The notes beneath the pieces are model-generated. The model did no database searches, was not told the origin of the DNA, and saw only the letters and a list, made by a program, of their open reading frames with translations. Shown piece after piece: positions 11,941-23,222 of a DNA stretch of 64,000 nt. This DNA comes from Trifolium pratense. Lineage: Eukaryota > Streptophyta > Magnoliopsida > Fabales > Fabaceae. The stretch lies in assembly GCF_020283565.1 (NCBI RefSeq), contig NC_060060.1:10974001-11038000 (forward strand). The letters are read 5' to 3'. The stretch's first letter is position 1, and every line of letters starts with the position of its first letter. The position numbers were made by a program, and so were the translations under genes.

Positions 11941-11965
11941 ATTGGGCCGGTTATCCCGGCCCAAT
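11941..11965. repeat. Perfect hairpin in LTR U3
   Basis: Arms ATTGGGCCGG and CCGGCCCAAT flank the loop TTATC, about 30 bp before the TATA box. Each arm also contains a GGGCC core like plant site II promoter elements. Confidence 0.8.
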
Positions 11966-11996
11966 AGACCAACCTTTGGCCTAGCGTTGGGGGCAC

Positions 11997-12004
11997 TATA
12001 TAAG
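11997..12004 (+). promoter_or_regulatory. LTR TATA box
   Basis: GGCACTATATAAGCTCTCC; a CT-rich leader (CTTTCTCTCTCTTC) starts about 50 bp downstream. Confidence 0.7.
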
Positions 12005-12239
12005 CTCTCCTAGACAGGAGAGCCAGGTATTCTGAATCATTACTCACTATACTTTCTCTCTCTTCTTTTGTATCTCTTGTTCTCTTGCTGACTTAGGCAT
12101 CGGAGCACCTGCAGGTACAAACCCCCCCCTTCGGTGTGGAAGCTTGCTCAACGGACCGGCTATCAACCTTCTCTGATCATCAGGTTAGATCAATATCTTT
12201 GATAATAGGAGCAGAATTGAATACACGGACCGCTTCTCC

Positions 12240-12288
12240 CCTAAATCACAACATTTTTTTTTTTTTGATAAGACCTAAATCACAACAT
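12240..12288 (-). mobile_element. 19-bp poly(T) retroposon stub with 15-bp target duplication
   Basis: CCTAAATCACAACAT at 12240-12254 is repeated exactly at 12274-12288. Between them lie twelve T and GATAAGA. The layout is that of a nearly complete 5' truncation of a SINE or LINE inserted in antisense. Confidence 0.65.
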
Positions 12289-13354
12289 TAAATATGTGTT
12301 TATTAAAACATTATATTTGTCGAACATGATACAGTAATTTCATTTCAGTTAAAAACAAATAATGTGGTTCAGGTGAACCCTAAGAGAGAACTTACTTTCT
12401 GGAAGAGACGCCAGAGATGGCTACACACTTTCCTTGGAAGTGTTTTTGAGATTTAACAAGCCACCAATCGTATAGAGTAACCTATGGATGGACCTGGATT
12501 CAATGCATTCAATTATCCATGCATTCATGCATTGTGAGTCTTTGGATGCAAATTTTGGTGGCCCAGGTTTAAAAATGAATGATTGTGATTAACCTGCAGT
12601 CAAAATTTGACTGCAGGGAATCCAATTCCGTAACTTAACCGTTCGTTGGAAACAAGAATATCCGGTGCCATTATAAGTAGATGCAGTTGGAGTGGTCTCA
12701 GCCATTGAGATTGAGAGAGGTTCAAACTTTAGAACTTCAATTAATAATTATAATAGCAAATTAATAAGGTAAGACAATAAGTTAGCACCATCAGGGTAAT
12801 TAATAAACAACAAAACTAAGCAAATTCAAGATTTGAAAGAAAAAACTAAAGCATTTGCAGAAATCAAAATACACAACTGGGCAATGGGATAATTGTCTCA
12901 AATAAGATTGTCTCGGTTTGGATGGAACCTAAAAAAGCTTCATCGGTTGATTCTGTAGCAAAAATATTTCAGGTGTGAACCTTTTAATACTTGTAGCAGA
13001 AAATTGACATGTTCTTAAATCTTTGAAAGAGGCTAAATTAACATTAATAAGAAAAGATATAGTAAAATACAAAGGAACAAGAACACAATCCTTCACAAAG
13101 CAATATTTTGACATTATCTTTTTGAAAGAGGCTATCTTCATTAATCAAAACACCAAGGAGTGAAGGAGAGCAAAGCAATAACACTTAATGACAGCAACGT
13201 TTTGATCTTTCTTCATTAATCAGATAAGAAAGCACAAAGCAATAACAAATTACCACAATAAGCTAAAACTTAATGACAACAACTCCTTCACTAATCACTA
13301 GCAAACTTAAACCCTAAACTAATTGTAAAAAGAAAAAGAAAAAAAAAACTAACC
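12289..13354. other. Intergenic, no gene seen
   Basis: AT-rich DNA without a supportable ORF. It contains an inverted repeat around CTGCAGTCAAA / TTTGACTGCAG (12594-12616) and a short direct repeat (TTTGAAAGAGGCTA at 13022 and 13122). No function is apparent. Confidence 0.5.
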
Positions 13355-13847
13355 GTGTTTGGTTCAATATTTATGAGGGGAGGGGAGCAAAATCCCTCCT
13401 AAAGCCACTTTTTGCTTCCCCCCAAATTGGAGGGATTTGGAGGGGAGGGGAGGGGAGGAGAGGGGAGGTAAGCTATTTAATACTTAATTAAAATGTCATA
13501 ATTATCCTTATTTATTCATTTTAATTCCAAAATTATCCTCATGATCATCATCAATCACAGTATCAATTTGCCAATTTTTTTATTTTTTATAATCTCTTCG
13601 TCAATCCTAATCATCCTTATTTATTTTCTTTTCCAAATCCTAATTTTAAATCTATTACGTTGCTATTTTGTAAATTAATTATAAAATCCCTCCCCTCCCA
13701 TCGTGAACCAAACACAAATTTAGTTAAAATGTCTTCCCTCCCCTCCTCTTCCCCCTTTTGAACCAAACACATAATAAATAAAATTCATTACCTCACTTCC
13801 CCTCCCCTTCCCTCCCCTCCCCTTCCCTCTATTTGAACCAAACAGAC
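13355..13847. mobile_element. TIR element with GTTTGGTTCAA ends
   Basis: Left end GTGTTTGGTTCAATATTTA followed by G-rich GGGGAGGGG runs; right end is the inverse (CCCTCCCC runs, TATTTGAACCAAACAGAC). Internal copies of TTTGAACCAAACAC lie in the right half. I found no clean target duplication. No coding capacity. Confidence 0.65.
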
Positions 13848-14148
13848 TCTTAGACTAAATTTAGGAAAAATTCGGAAAATGTTCTTTTTCAAGGCATTTT
13901 TTTTTTTGAAAAACAGGTTCCGAATGTTTTTAAGGACCAAACTGATTAACGGGGATGTCTTTAAAGGACCTATTCGAACCTTTTTTTTCTTTCTTTAAGG
14001 GACTTATTCGGTCTTTTTTTTCTTTAAGGGATCAATATTAAACCAAAAATATATTTAAGGGATCATTTTACTAATTAAACCTTAAAAAAATTATATTTTG
14101 AGACGTGATCTATAGTATGTAGCTCAATGGATATTGCGTAACATGTAA

Positions 14149-15070
14149 GGGCCCGTTTGGTGCACAGGATAAGAGACAGGATATGATAACTATATCATAT
14201 TCTGTCTCAATCCAGTGTTTGGTGACACAACAAGATATGATAAGTTAATCCTGAAGTTTATCCTATCATGTTTCTCTAGTTAAAATCCTTATCCTGAATT
14301 TGAGCTGGGTTACCAGCAGGATAGGATAAGAAAAAAAAAATCGTTGATTTATTCTATAAAATATATTTTAAAATAAAAAATTGAAAATTAATAAAATAAT
14401 TTGATAGTAAATTAATAATAAAATAATTAATTTTTAAATATATATGTGATTTTCTCACAAGGGTAATTTTGTAATTTATATAATCTAAAAAATAAAAATT
14501 CTCCTAAAATTACAATATTTTAAATTAAAATAATTATTAAAAAATTGCAAAATAAGAATATTAATTTAAATTTAATAACAACTTAAATATAATTCTTTTG
14601 CAATGGTAGTTTTATTATTTACATATATCATATATTTATTTAGCTTATCTAACATGTATAATTGAGTTATTTATTTGATCATGATTCATATAAAAAATTT
14701 AATTTGTTTATTTTCTCATGATTTGTATTTAAAATTTAAAGTTATTTGATTACTTTTTCTTTTTGTACAATTACTTATTTATATTTTTATTTATAAAATT
14801 CAAAGTATTACGATATAATTTTTAACAAATAACAATTATTTTACGAGGGTAATTTTGTCATTTAAATATGTTATGTATCTTATCATATTGGTATGAACAA
14901 ATATGTATTAAAAATATGATATAATAGTTATCATGTTTGTTATCCTGTGTGCACCAAACACAGGATAGGATAACCGAGGATAACTGATATCCTGCTGATA
15001 TCATATCCTATCACTATCCTGTTATATATCCTATCCTGTCACTATCCTATCCTGCGCACCAAACGGGCCC
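14149..15070. mobile_element. PIF/Harbinger-like MITE, 922 bp
   Basis: Ends GGGCCCGTTTGGTGCACAGG and its inverse (TGCGCACCAAACGGGCCC), flanked by TAA at 14146-14148 and 15071-15073. Further in, both arms are rich in variants of GGATATGATAAC. TAA duplications and G-rich TIRs are typical of PIF/Harbinger. No transposase. A damaged copy lies at 46773. Confidence 0.88.
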
Positions 15071-15764
15071 TAAAAGTATACTCTTCTAGTGTCATACGTA
15101 AGTAAAAAACGGGAATGCTATTAAAAATCTAAGGAAACGCCCCACAAGCCTACTTGGAAAATGAAAACAGCTTACATAGCCCATTGTTTATCTCCTCAGC
15201 TTGTCTTCATCCAGGGGTAATATTTTTTCTTAAAAAAAAAAAAACTGTAAGAATTTGAATAAGGTTGTAGTATCCATGTAAAAGATTCCAACTTTCAAAA
15301 CTTTTCCATCCTAAAAATTAAGATTGTGAGCTGAACTTCAATTTTGAAGACACTCGTACAATATATATATTTGTATTTTATTAGTCAAAACTAGTTTTAG
15401 AAAAATTAAATGAGTTTATGGTAAAGTATGACATCCCCCAAGACAGCCAGCCAGCTGAATCTCTTTGTTGGTTTCATGGTAATGCGATGATGATGAGTCT
15501 TGTACTTTTTGTCCGTTTCACGTTACTAGTGTTTCTAGCCCTTGTTTGAGAAAAACAACAGGAGACCCTGAAAGTGAAACCACTTGCTATGTCATCCTAT
15601 AAAAGAAAAACAACTGGCCTCACATTTTTAACTAATTTATCCAACTATAAAAATAAAAGGTTAGTCATATCCTTATATATTTGAAAACTCTTTCCTAGCT
15701 TCTGCCAATTTCAACACACTCAAGCTTAGCAACATTCTAGCTCCAACAAAAAAAACAGAGAAAA
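15071..15764. other. Upstream region of the small gene at 15765
   Basis: Non-coding. A TATA-like sequence (CCTTATATATTTG, 15671-15683) lies about 85 bp before the ATG, followed by a leader containing CAACACACTCAAGC. Nothing else is apparent. Confidence 0.5.
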
Positions 15765-16061
15765 ATGGCTTTCATGATTCCTAGAGCTGAATCAGGGACT
15801 GAGAAGGTTAGCCTTGATCACCACCAGGAAGACAAGAACTCTACGACAGAGAGTGCAATCTCAAGCGAGCTCCACTTGAAATCGTCCTTGTCGTCCAAAT
15901 CCTCGTCTCAAACCCTGGACAAAGAAGTAGTCCTACAACGCATTCGTCACCACAAGTCCATAAACAGAATCAAAAGTGCTTTTGAAGGTCTTCGTGGGTG
16001 CTCAGCTTCAGCCCAAGAACAGAAGTGGCTACAACAAGATGATGTTTTTTCTTCACCTTAA
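15765..16061 (+). CDS. Small plant protein of unknown function, 98 aa
   Basis: Single-exon ORF starting at ATG 15765 in good context (AAAAATGGC). No signal peptide or membrane segment. The N-terminal half is acidic and Ser/Thr-rich (a run KSSLSSKSSS). Residues ~52-78 hold a conserved-looking basic amphipathic segment, LDKEVVLQRIRHHKSINRIK, followed by SAFEGL. I recognise this style of short, Ser-rich protein with a C-terminal DKEVVL-RIRHHK motif from legumes and other dicots but cannot assign a function. The TATA box and leader upstream support expression. A short downstream region carries an 11-bp retroposon stub. Confidence 0.75.
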   Translation: MAFMIPRAESGTEKVSLDHHQEDKNSTTESAISSELHLKSSLSSKSSSQTLDKEVVLQRIRHHKSINRIKSAFEGLRGCSASAQEQKWLQQDDVFSSP

Positions 16062-16173
16062 ATTTAAGCTGACCACCAAGCATAGTTTTTCAGATATGAG
16101 CAATATCCCTGCCTATATGGAAATTGCCTTATTGCTGAATGGCTTTTAATGTTATTTTTCAATTTACATATTC

Positions 16174-16220
16174 AATATATATGATAATTCTTCTTCAAAA
16201 AAAATATATATGATAATTCT
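16174..16220 (+). mobile_element. 11-bp poly(A) retroposon stub with 18-bp target duplication
   Basis: AATATATATGATAATTCT at 16174-16191 is repeated exactly at 16203-16220; the insert is TCTTCAAAAAA. TCTTC plus poly(A) matches the 3' end of the SINE at 18407-18474 (GCTTCTTCAAAA on its sense strand). Confidence 0.6.
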
Positions 16221-16678
16221 ACAATCGGAATATGTATCATCACTTGTCAAGCTGACCAATCCTAAAAAATTCCTTCCATTTAAAATTTTGTGGTTTAAGG
16301 GTTTTTCACAATAATTAAGAAAAGCAACAAATAACTTTATGAGTGGAACAATTTATCTAAATTGTCCGAGTCTAATCTGTATGTTGTTCACCCATTTACT
16401 ATAGCCATGTTAATATAGCTTTTTATTACTACCGTGCACAACACCCATTTTATTCCATTCTTTGCAAGTAATTCAGGGTTCGTAGAGGTTGTTCTATGAG
16501 GCAAAAACACAAGTGCATAATTAAAGTCAACTAACATTGATGATATCTTAACATTACAATTCAGTACAGTGGACCGACAGAAGCAGCAAAGATGAATTGT
16601 TAAAAATAAATATTGCAACATTAACATCTCACCTTCTTGGCCAAAACAATCTATAAATTTATAAGGAAATAAAAATCC

Positions 16679-19025
16679 TCATTTCTGGCGTATGATCCCA
16701 GAACTAGAAAGAAGACGCAATGCTTGTTTGGAATTCTTCAAAACAGCAGACGATCTTGGAACCGACATTTTCCTCTCTTTCAAGAAATCTAAGGCACTCT
16801 GTAAGCATGGAGGAGGACCTAGTTGGGTCACAATACGAGGTCCAGAACTGCAAATCAAAAAGGAAATATATATAACTACAGGATAAAGTGCAATATGTAA
16901 GCATAATTACAATTATACAAATAGAAAGGATGAAATCCCTGACCCTGAATCCTTGGATTTTCTCTTCCTTGAAGTGGTAGGCTTTATTTCATCTTCATCC
17001 TTGTCCTCATTAGTGTCGGTTAAGAAAGTTTTCCTGCAAACAGAGTATAGCCTCTTAAGAGATTTTTCTAAACAATCATGCATATAATTAGATAAAGAAA
17101 TAAAGATATCATTCATTACTTCTCGCGGGCTGCAAGCATATCAACAATGTTTTGTGGAAGAAATCCCACAGCAGTGTTTGGTTTTTGCTGTGATTCAGTT
17201 CTTGATGTATCTCGAGATTTTTTAGCAGTTTTTGGTTCTTCCTCAGATTCAGTTATTGATACATCTTGAGATTTCTTAACAGCTTTGGATGGTCGAGGCG
17301 TTATATTTTGAGCCCACTTCCTTCGACGTTCTTTCTCTTTAGTATTAACCCTGTCAAGCAAAGTCTTATTAGACAATAGACACCACTAAATGTGGTTGTT
17401 TTGCATGAGTCCAAAATAAAGCCGGAAGAGTGTGCAATCAGATCTTAACCTATGATCATGCATATAAGAGTGAATGAAATGACTGTTGATAATTGCAAGG
17501 ACAACAAATCAAAAGCCAAATGCTAGCTACACTACATCCATCCGTGCTATTCAGTAGTTGGTTCATGATTTAGGAAACTAACTAAAGAGCGACTGTACAG
17601 AAACTGAATAACAGGTGTAACTAATTATAATTAAGAGCTAATTGTAACTAACTGAACTCATTCATTCAATTAGAAGGTGTAATTGTAAGAGTGTTGGTAT
17701 GCATATATAAATACCAGTCACTGTGTATGTATGAGCCAATTCAGAAATTGACTACTCAAATTCTATCAGAACTTTCCTTTACTTTCACTGTAGTTTACTG
17801 TACAGCTACTCTATTACGAACAACATCCTAACATGATGAACACTATCTCCCATCTCATGAATGATGTTGAGCTGAAAAATACTTTTATCTATTCATTGAT
17901 CATATCTCGGTTAGTTCAAATTTACCAGTTTGTTTTTTAAAGTTCTTGAAAACCAATAAGCACCGTGATGCAATAAATTAATAATCAGCACAATGACAAT
18001 GAGAAGCTCATATAATCACACCTTCCTTCAAAACATAGTTTGTAAATCCACTCAGTTAGTATTCTCTGTCCCTACTCAAGCCTGAGATTATTCCAAAATC
18101 TATCAGGGTTCTAAAATAAGTTTTGCGAACCTATGTCTATACAATCAGGCAAATGTAACAACCAGGATCATTCAACAGGTACCAATAACATTCATGATAT
18201 CAAATTTAAATACCTACTCTTTTATTTATTCTATGATTAAAGAGGAGTATAAGCAACATCTAAAGTTGGTTTTGCAAAGTTTAAGGGAGAATCGGCTATA
18301 TGCCAAATTTCCGAAATGTGGATTTTAGCTATAGACATCATGGAATTTCTCGGGTGTGTTGTGTCCAAAGGAGATCTGAGATCTGAGATCTCCTTAAAGT
18401 TTGCTTCTTTCTTTTTTTTTTTTTTTTTTTTTTTTGAAGAAGCTAAATTGCACCGGGGAGAATCGAACCTGCGACCTTAAAGTTTGCTTTGTTTAGTTTA
18501 GTGAATACATCACAGCTGAATTACTGAACAAGAGAGTTCATCAACCGTGTTTCACTTTGATAATCCTCATTATAAACGATCTCAACACGGATATTATTGA
18601 AAAACTTGGAATTTGTATTGATGAATTTATATAAACCCTTGTTACTCAAAAGTTTATTTTCAAAATTTAACTTAAATTAACAAACAGAACTTCATAATAA
18701 CAAAGGAAAGACATTTAACTTATATTAACAAACAGAACTTCATAATAATTAAGTAAACACATGCATTCTTCACAGAGACAAAGTTAAAGGTAAAATGTAT
18801 ACCTAATGGCGTTTTCTCTTTTAATCTTTCGAATCTCTTCATCTAATTTTATACCCTGCAATAAGAACTCTTAGATTAAGTATTCATACTAATCCCAAAA
18901 CAAATGAAAGATCGTAAAATCGATTTGATTCATTGAACAAAAAAAATTGAAAACTAAACGAAAGATACCTGTTCAGCTGTGAATTCCTCAGGGGCGTCAG
19001 AATCGTTGTCTTCTCTATCTGACAT
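16679..19025 (-). CDS. NOL7: NOL7-like nucleolar protein, 199 aa, five exons
   Basis: Exons on minus: 19025-18969, 18855-18803, 17350-17120, 17033-16944, 16847-16679 (stop). All introns are GT-AG and frames join cleanly to 600 nt. The N terminus is acidic (SDREDNDSDAPEE), the middle Lys/Arg-rich. The C-terminal part (AAREKKTFLTD ... LGPPPCLQSALDFLKERKM ... SSAVLKNSKQALRLLSSSG) matches the NOL7 C-terminal (NUC129) domain as I remember it from animals and plants. NOL7 proteins are nucleolar and linked to pre-rRNA processing. The middle exon has a short internal repeat (SQDVSITESEEEPKTAKKS / SRDTSRTESQQKPNTA). The large second intron (17351-18802) carries a SINE. Confidence 0.85.
17570..17830. 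mobile_element. Possible solo LTR in the NOL7-like intron
   Basis: A stretch rich in GTAACTAACT words with a TATA-like ATATATAAATACC and a CT-rich stretch after it looks like a short LTR. No target duplication could be found, so this is tentative. Confidence 0.25.
18392..18489 (-). mobile_element. 5'-truncated tRNA-derived SINE with 15-bp target duplication
   Basis: CCTTAAAGTTTGCTT flanks the insert at 18392-18406 and 18475-18489. On the minus strand the 68-bp insert begins at a pol III B-box-like GGTTCGATTCTCC, continues through CCGGTGCAATTTAGCTTCTT and ends in a ~25-nt A run. The A-box half is missing. Confidence 0.82.
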
Positions 19026-20019
19026 TGTTGCGATTTTGAATCTCTCTTTCAATTTTTCGTCTTCCAAATCGATTCAGTGAAAGTTGAAATTTAGGGTTTA
19101 TGCAATATGTTGTGGGTTTTGTCTTTCTACCATAGCCACGTGTTTTTTTTTTTGTAGCTGAATGAAACTTGATTGAAGTAAGTGGGCACAAAGGCCCAAA
19201 GTTGAACAAAACAGGCCCAAATGATACAATTATTGGGCTTTTGGACCATTAGTTTTTCTTAAAACATAATCGTGCTATTAACACACTCTTATGAATATAA
19301 AATCTTATAAATTTCAACAAATAAGAATATTGGTGTTGAGAAGAGTGTTTTTCTAACATATTTCTTTTATACATAGCACACACGATTTCAAAGTATGGAC
19401 GCCAAAACTATTTTTCAACCTGAGGCAACCATGAAACGGTTCATTATAGTGTGAATCAATTGATAACAACAAAATTACAGTTATATGTGAATTTTCGAAT
19501 TTTACCCATTTTGCGACTCACTCTATTACCATGAGTTAGCAAAAACCTAACTTATTCTCTTATAATTGATCTAAGTACGTGAGAGTGACAAACCTTAGTA
19601 TCCCTAGAGATTTCTCCCTCGATCAGTCAATTGTTTTCTCACAAACTCTGTCATTTTACGTACTAGGAATTAATTGTTCTGAAGTTCTAACCCATTGGTA
19701 AATTCTACTCCAATTTCATCTTCCATTTTAAATCATGAAGTTTGATTTAGTATCTGTCAAATAAGTTTGTGCCAAACAAATATCTACCAAAGAAGTCCTT
19801 GATATGTAAAAGGATGAATTGAAGTTTGATTTAATATTGCATGTGTATATAGGCATGTTTAATGCCAAAAAATACTACTAAAAAATTACCGTAGACTCCA
19901 AGGAATTTTAAAAGAAGTCAAACTAAATAAATACTATTTATTCTAAGAAAATGTTTGTATTTTAGGTTCACAAAGTATTTGACGTATTTTGTCTATATTT
20001 ATAGACTACTTCGTAGGTG

Positions 20020-20100
20020 CCTCACACACGTTTCCCGACGGAGATTAATCGTCGCCAATAACGGTGGAAATTTCGTATCAATATCATGGTAAAAAAAAAT
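20020..20100 (+). mobile_element. SINE 3' half, same family as 33231
   Basis: GGTGGAAATTTCGTATCAAT, then ATCATGGTA and a poly(A)-rich tail, matches the 3' part of the SINE at 33231-33379 (GTGGAAACTTCGTACCAATA). No target duplication was found. Confidence 0.6.
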
Positions 20101-20116
20101 AAAAAATAAAGTTAAT

Positions 20117-20171
20117 ATACAACTATTGTGAATTTTTTTTTTTGAAAAGTAAACATAAAACTGTTGTGGAT
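20117..20171 (-). mobile_element. 21-bp poly(T) stub with imperfect 17-bp duplication
   Basis: ATACAACTATTGTGAAT and ATAAAACTGTTGTGGAT (three differences) flank a T-run followed by GAAAAGTAAAC. Probably an older stub of the same kind as at 12255. Confidence 0.45.
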
Positions 20172-21783
20172 ACTAGTATTTCAAGATATATATGTATGAG
20201 TCTTAAGTGTATCTTAAATGATAAAAATTATAGAGATATTTAATATGGTGAGATATACCAGTTCCAATCTACAATTTTCAACTTCTCATGTGAGTTTTTA
20301 AGATCAATTTTTTTTTAGACTCACTGCTAGCTAGGTTCTTTAAAAAAGAAAAGACATATATGTATGAGGTATACAAAAATTCTACACACAAAATCACCGT
20401 TATCTAAAACTAAAAGATTCTTTCTTTATGCTTTTAGCTGAAGTTCAAGGATTTTACAACTAGGGCTTTTCCCATACCATACATGCAAAAAAAAAAAAAA
20501 AAACAAAGATAGTTAGCATAGATAGGATAGGAGTCTATCTCCGGTAAGAAGGAGACAATCTTCTTATGTTTACAAGTTTTGTTGAAGAAGTCTTGGTATC
20601 ATTTATGTATGCTCTCAGCCAAGAAGGGCAACTATCTATCACAAGATACCTCAAGCGAGGGGTAGGTGGTAGCTTGGCTTAGCCTTACCCCAAGCAAGCC
20701 GTACTACCAATGACAATGAGACCTTGACCAAATATTATGGAGAGCAAATCTCAGTCAAAAGCAAAAGTTTCACCCTCGATATTTTTGACAGTTATACGAT
20801 TCTAGAAAATGATCTAGAATTGAGTTAATCATGTTTATTAGAAATGGACAATAGAGTGGTTGTACCGGGCAAAAATAGTGGGAAATGAAATTGGACTATG
20901 GACTTGTAATTATAGAAATAAATCAACAATAGTGAGAAATGAAATTGGACTATGGACTTGTACTATTTGAATAATTTAATTTCAAAGTTTATTTGAATTG
21001 TCTTAAATTCTACTATTAAAATTCATTGACGATCCTCTTGAATGTCATAATGCGATTTTCTAAATTAATCTAAATTTTTATTTACAAAATCTATAAAAAA
21101 AATGAAGATATCATAGACAAAATTATAATAGTTATTAAAATGTACATACACAGATGGAAGATTCGGAATTTGAATCTCTACCATAATGTACGATCTAATA
21201 ATTTTAATATTTTTATCCGTTGAATTAAAATTTATAGACAAAACACCCTATATATTTTCTATATGAAATTGAAGAGGATCTCTATCCTAAAAGTGAAATG
21301 AAAAATCTAGCAAAAATCCACCAAAGGTACCCTAGAGTCAATTCACATCATCACTACGGCTCCAATTAATCTTTTATATGTCCATTTTGGTCCTGCAATC
21401 ATATATATTGACCATAAACAAACCTCATATACATGCTACTAGTGGAATCAGCTTCGTTAGTGTGCAAGATAGTGGGACTGAAATAACATGAAAAGCAGTG
21501 CATCTATATGCGTGGCTTATATTTTTCTGGGGCACTAAATGTATAAAAAGAGTTTCATTAAAATATTCATAGAAATAGTAGAGTTTCATTTCAATAATCT
21601 ATGACACGAATTAACCTGCTGTGATTTTGTGCCAAAAAAACGAACCCATTTCATCTATATTTTTCAAATTTTCAGTTTTTTTTTTTTTATTATGATGTGA
21701 ACCAGCAAGCTAAGTCACTAAAAATAAATTATTACCAAAGGTTTAAACACTAAAATATCTTTTGTAAAAGAAAAAAAAAATTT

Positions 21784-23200
21784 AAAGGATTTTTCTAACC
21801 CGTGCTTGCACGGGATAAAGACTAATTAATACTCCATTTTTTATGATTTTTTTTTAAATTTGAGTAATGCAGCATTTTCTCTCTCACCACTCCCTCTATT
21901 TTGTCTCTCATCTAAAACTCATAAATCAAAAGCATATCTGCAAAACAAATAGAGAACAAAATGTTTGGAAACACTACAATGATAGCAAGATAACTGATAA
22001 CAATAAAATCGTGAAAACGAAAAATTTTCGGGAATTACTTGCAAAACAAACCTCTAGAGTCAAGATGCATAAATTTTCTACCATTCCTCGTCAACATCAG
22101 AGAAGGGAGAAAGAAGAAATTGAAATCAAGATCAATCATCATTAAATTATTGGTTAAAACTATTTATAATCAACCCTTTCAAAAAAGTCACAATCTTTGT
22201 TACAGGAGTTAAACACTTTTTTGGTCTAAATCTTTTAGGCAACATGTGAAATTGCTTGGGTAAAAGAAAAAAAAAGTGAAGTTGAAGATTGAGGGAGATG
22301 ATTGAAATTGAAGAGAGCACGTCGGTGATGAGAGGAAGTGGGAAGAGAACGACGACATCGCCGGCGATGAGAGGAAGAGGGAATAACATGATGGAGATAT
22401 TTGCAGAGAATAGGGTTGGGAATAGGCCAGACGGCCTACAGGGGCCTTCGGCCTGTATAAGTCTGGCCTGACCTGATTATTAAAAATGTCAGGCTTAGGC
22501 TTTGAAAACGGCCTGTTTACATAAATAGGCCAGGCTTAGGCTTCTAAAAAGGCCTACGAAGCCTGATAGGCCGGTCTGTTTATAATTATTATTATTTATA
22601 TAATATTATTATTATTTATATCTTATAAAAAAATATTATTTATATAAATATTATTAGCTTTTAATTATTGCGACTTTTAGTAATCGTATTTGTTATTTTA
22701 TTAGTTTTTAATTATTGTGTTAATCATATTATTAGCTTTTTCTTAATGTTGTAAAAATTATAAAAATATAAATGTGAACTTTTGAAGGCCTGTTTAGCCT
22801 ATTTAAAAAAACTATATAGAGAAGCTTTAATGTAACACAGACTTTTAAACAGGCTACAAAGCCAGGCCAGACTTTTAAAAGGCTCAGGCCAGGCCAAAAA
22901 AAATAACATTTGATAGGCCACAGGCCAGGCTCAGGCCTGAAAAAAAATCGTAGGCCAGGCTCAGGCCTGTCAAGGCCTGGCCTGACCTGGCCTATTCCCA
23001 ACCCTAGCAGAGAAAGAAGATGAAGAGCGTGTTTTAATTTTTATTGTGCAACTAGAAAGAGAGAGGGAGAGAAAATAGAGCTGCAGTTGGAGTGACGAGA
23101 GAGAAGATGTTGCATTAATCAAATTTAAAAAAATCATAAAAAGTGAAGCATTAATTAGTCTTTATCCTGTGCAATATTGCACAAGTTAGAAAAACCCTTT
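21784..23200. mobile_element. Long-TIR transposon (foldback type) with a nested hAT
   Basis: Arms begin AAAGGATTTTTCTAACCCG on the left and AAAGGGTTTTTCTAACTTG when the right end is read inward. They stay similar for ~130 bp (TAAAGACTAATTAAT, TTTTTATGATTTTTTT, TTCTCTCT). Just inside each end is the palindrome CCCGTGC..GCACGGG (degenerate on the right). No clear target duplication; the right flank is crowded by the MULE at 23223. No coding capacity. The hAT at 22411 lies inside it. Confidence 0.7.
22411..23006. mobile_element. hAT MITE, 596 bp, nested
   Basis: Ends TAGGGTTGGGAATAGGCCAG and the inverse GGCCTATTCCCAACCCTA, with the 8-bp duplication GCAGAGAA at 22403-22410 and 23007-23014. Interior rich in GGCCTG/CAGGCC words. 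Short reading frames across it are spurious. Confidence 0.92.
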
Positions 23201-23222
23201 GTAATTTTACCAAAAAAAGAAA

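Larger units (their letters stand above)
1..12254 (+). mobile_element. Ty3/gypsy retrotransposon, Tat lineage, 3' part, split by a CACTA element
   Basis: The element enters from the left edge. In order it has RNase H and integrase (+), a non-coding spacer, an antisense gene, a non-coding stretch and an LTR-like region ending near 12254. Tat-lineage elements (Ogre, Retand) are known for an extra antisense ORF between pol and the 3' LTR and for lacking a chromodomain; both hold here. A CACTA transposon at 5916-11251 interrupts it, and the sequences on its two sides share the same style of C/G-rich CCTCGAC and CCCCGACA words. The 5' LTR, gag, protease and reverse transcriptase lie outside the window, so the LTR edges cannot be confirmed. 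Confidence 0.78.
11252..12254 (+). mobile_element. 3' LTR region of the Tat retrotransposon (promoter, R and U5)
   Basis: The sequence continues from the left side of the CACTA insertion. It contains a purine run (AATAAGGGGGAGA near 11667), two ~32-bp direct repeats around AGCACGTT-CACGTGCTC (11725 and 11796), a hairpin at 11941, a TATA box at 11997 and a GC-rich transcribed part (TTAGGCATCGGAGCACCTGC) of the kind common in Tat LTRs. The right end near AAATCACAACA is proposed from the CA dinucleotide only. A 19-bp insertion follows directly. Confidence 0.6.
19026..21783. other. Intergenic, 5' side of NOL7-like gene, no gene seen
   Basis: AT-rich. It contains a SINE fragment near 20040, a poly(T) stub near 20134, a GC-richer stretch at 20525-20770 that I cannot identify, and a direct repeat (GAAATGAAATTGGACTATGG at 20882 and 20937). 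No ORF is convincing. Confidence 0.45.

Noticed and set aside
22147..23001. Pro/Leu-rich ORFs such as the 89-codon one at 22732-23001
   Set aside because: They come from the GGCCTG-rich interior of the hAT MITE.
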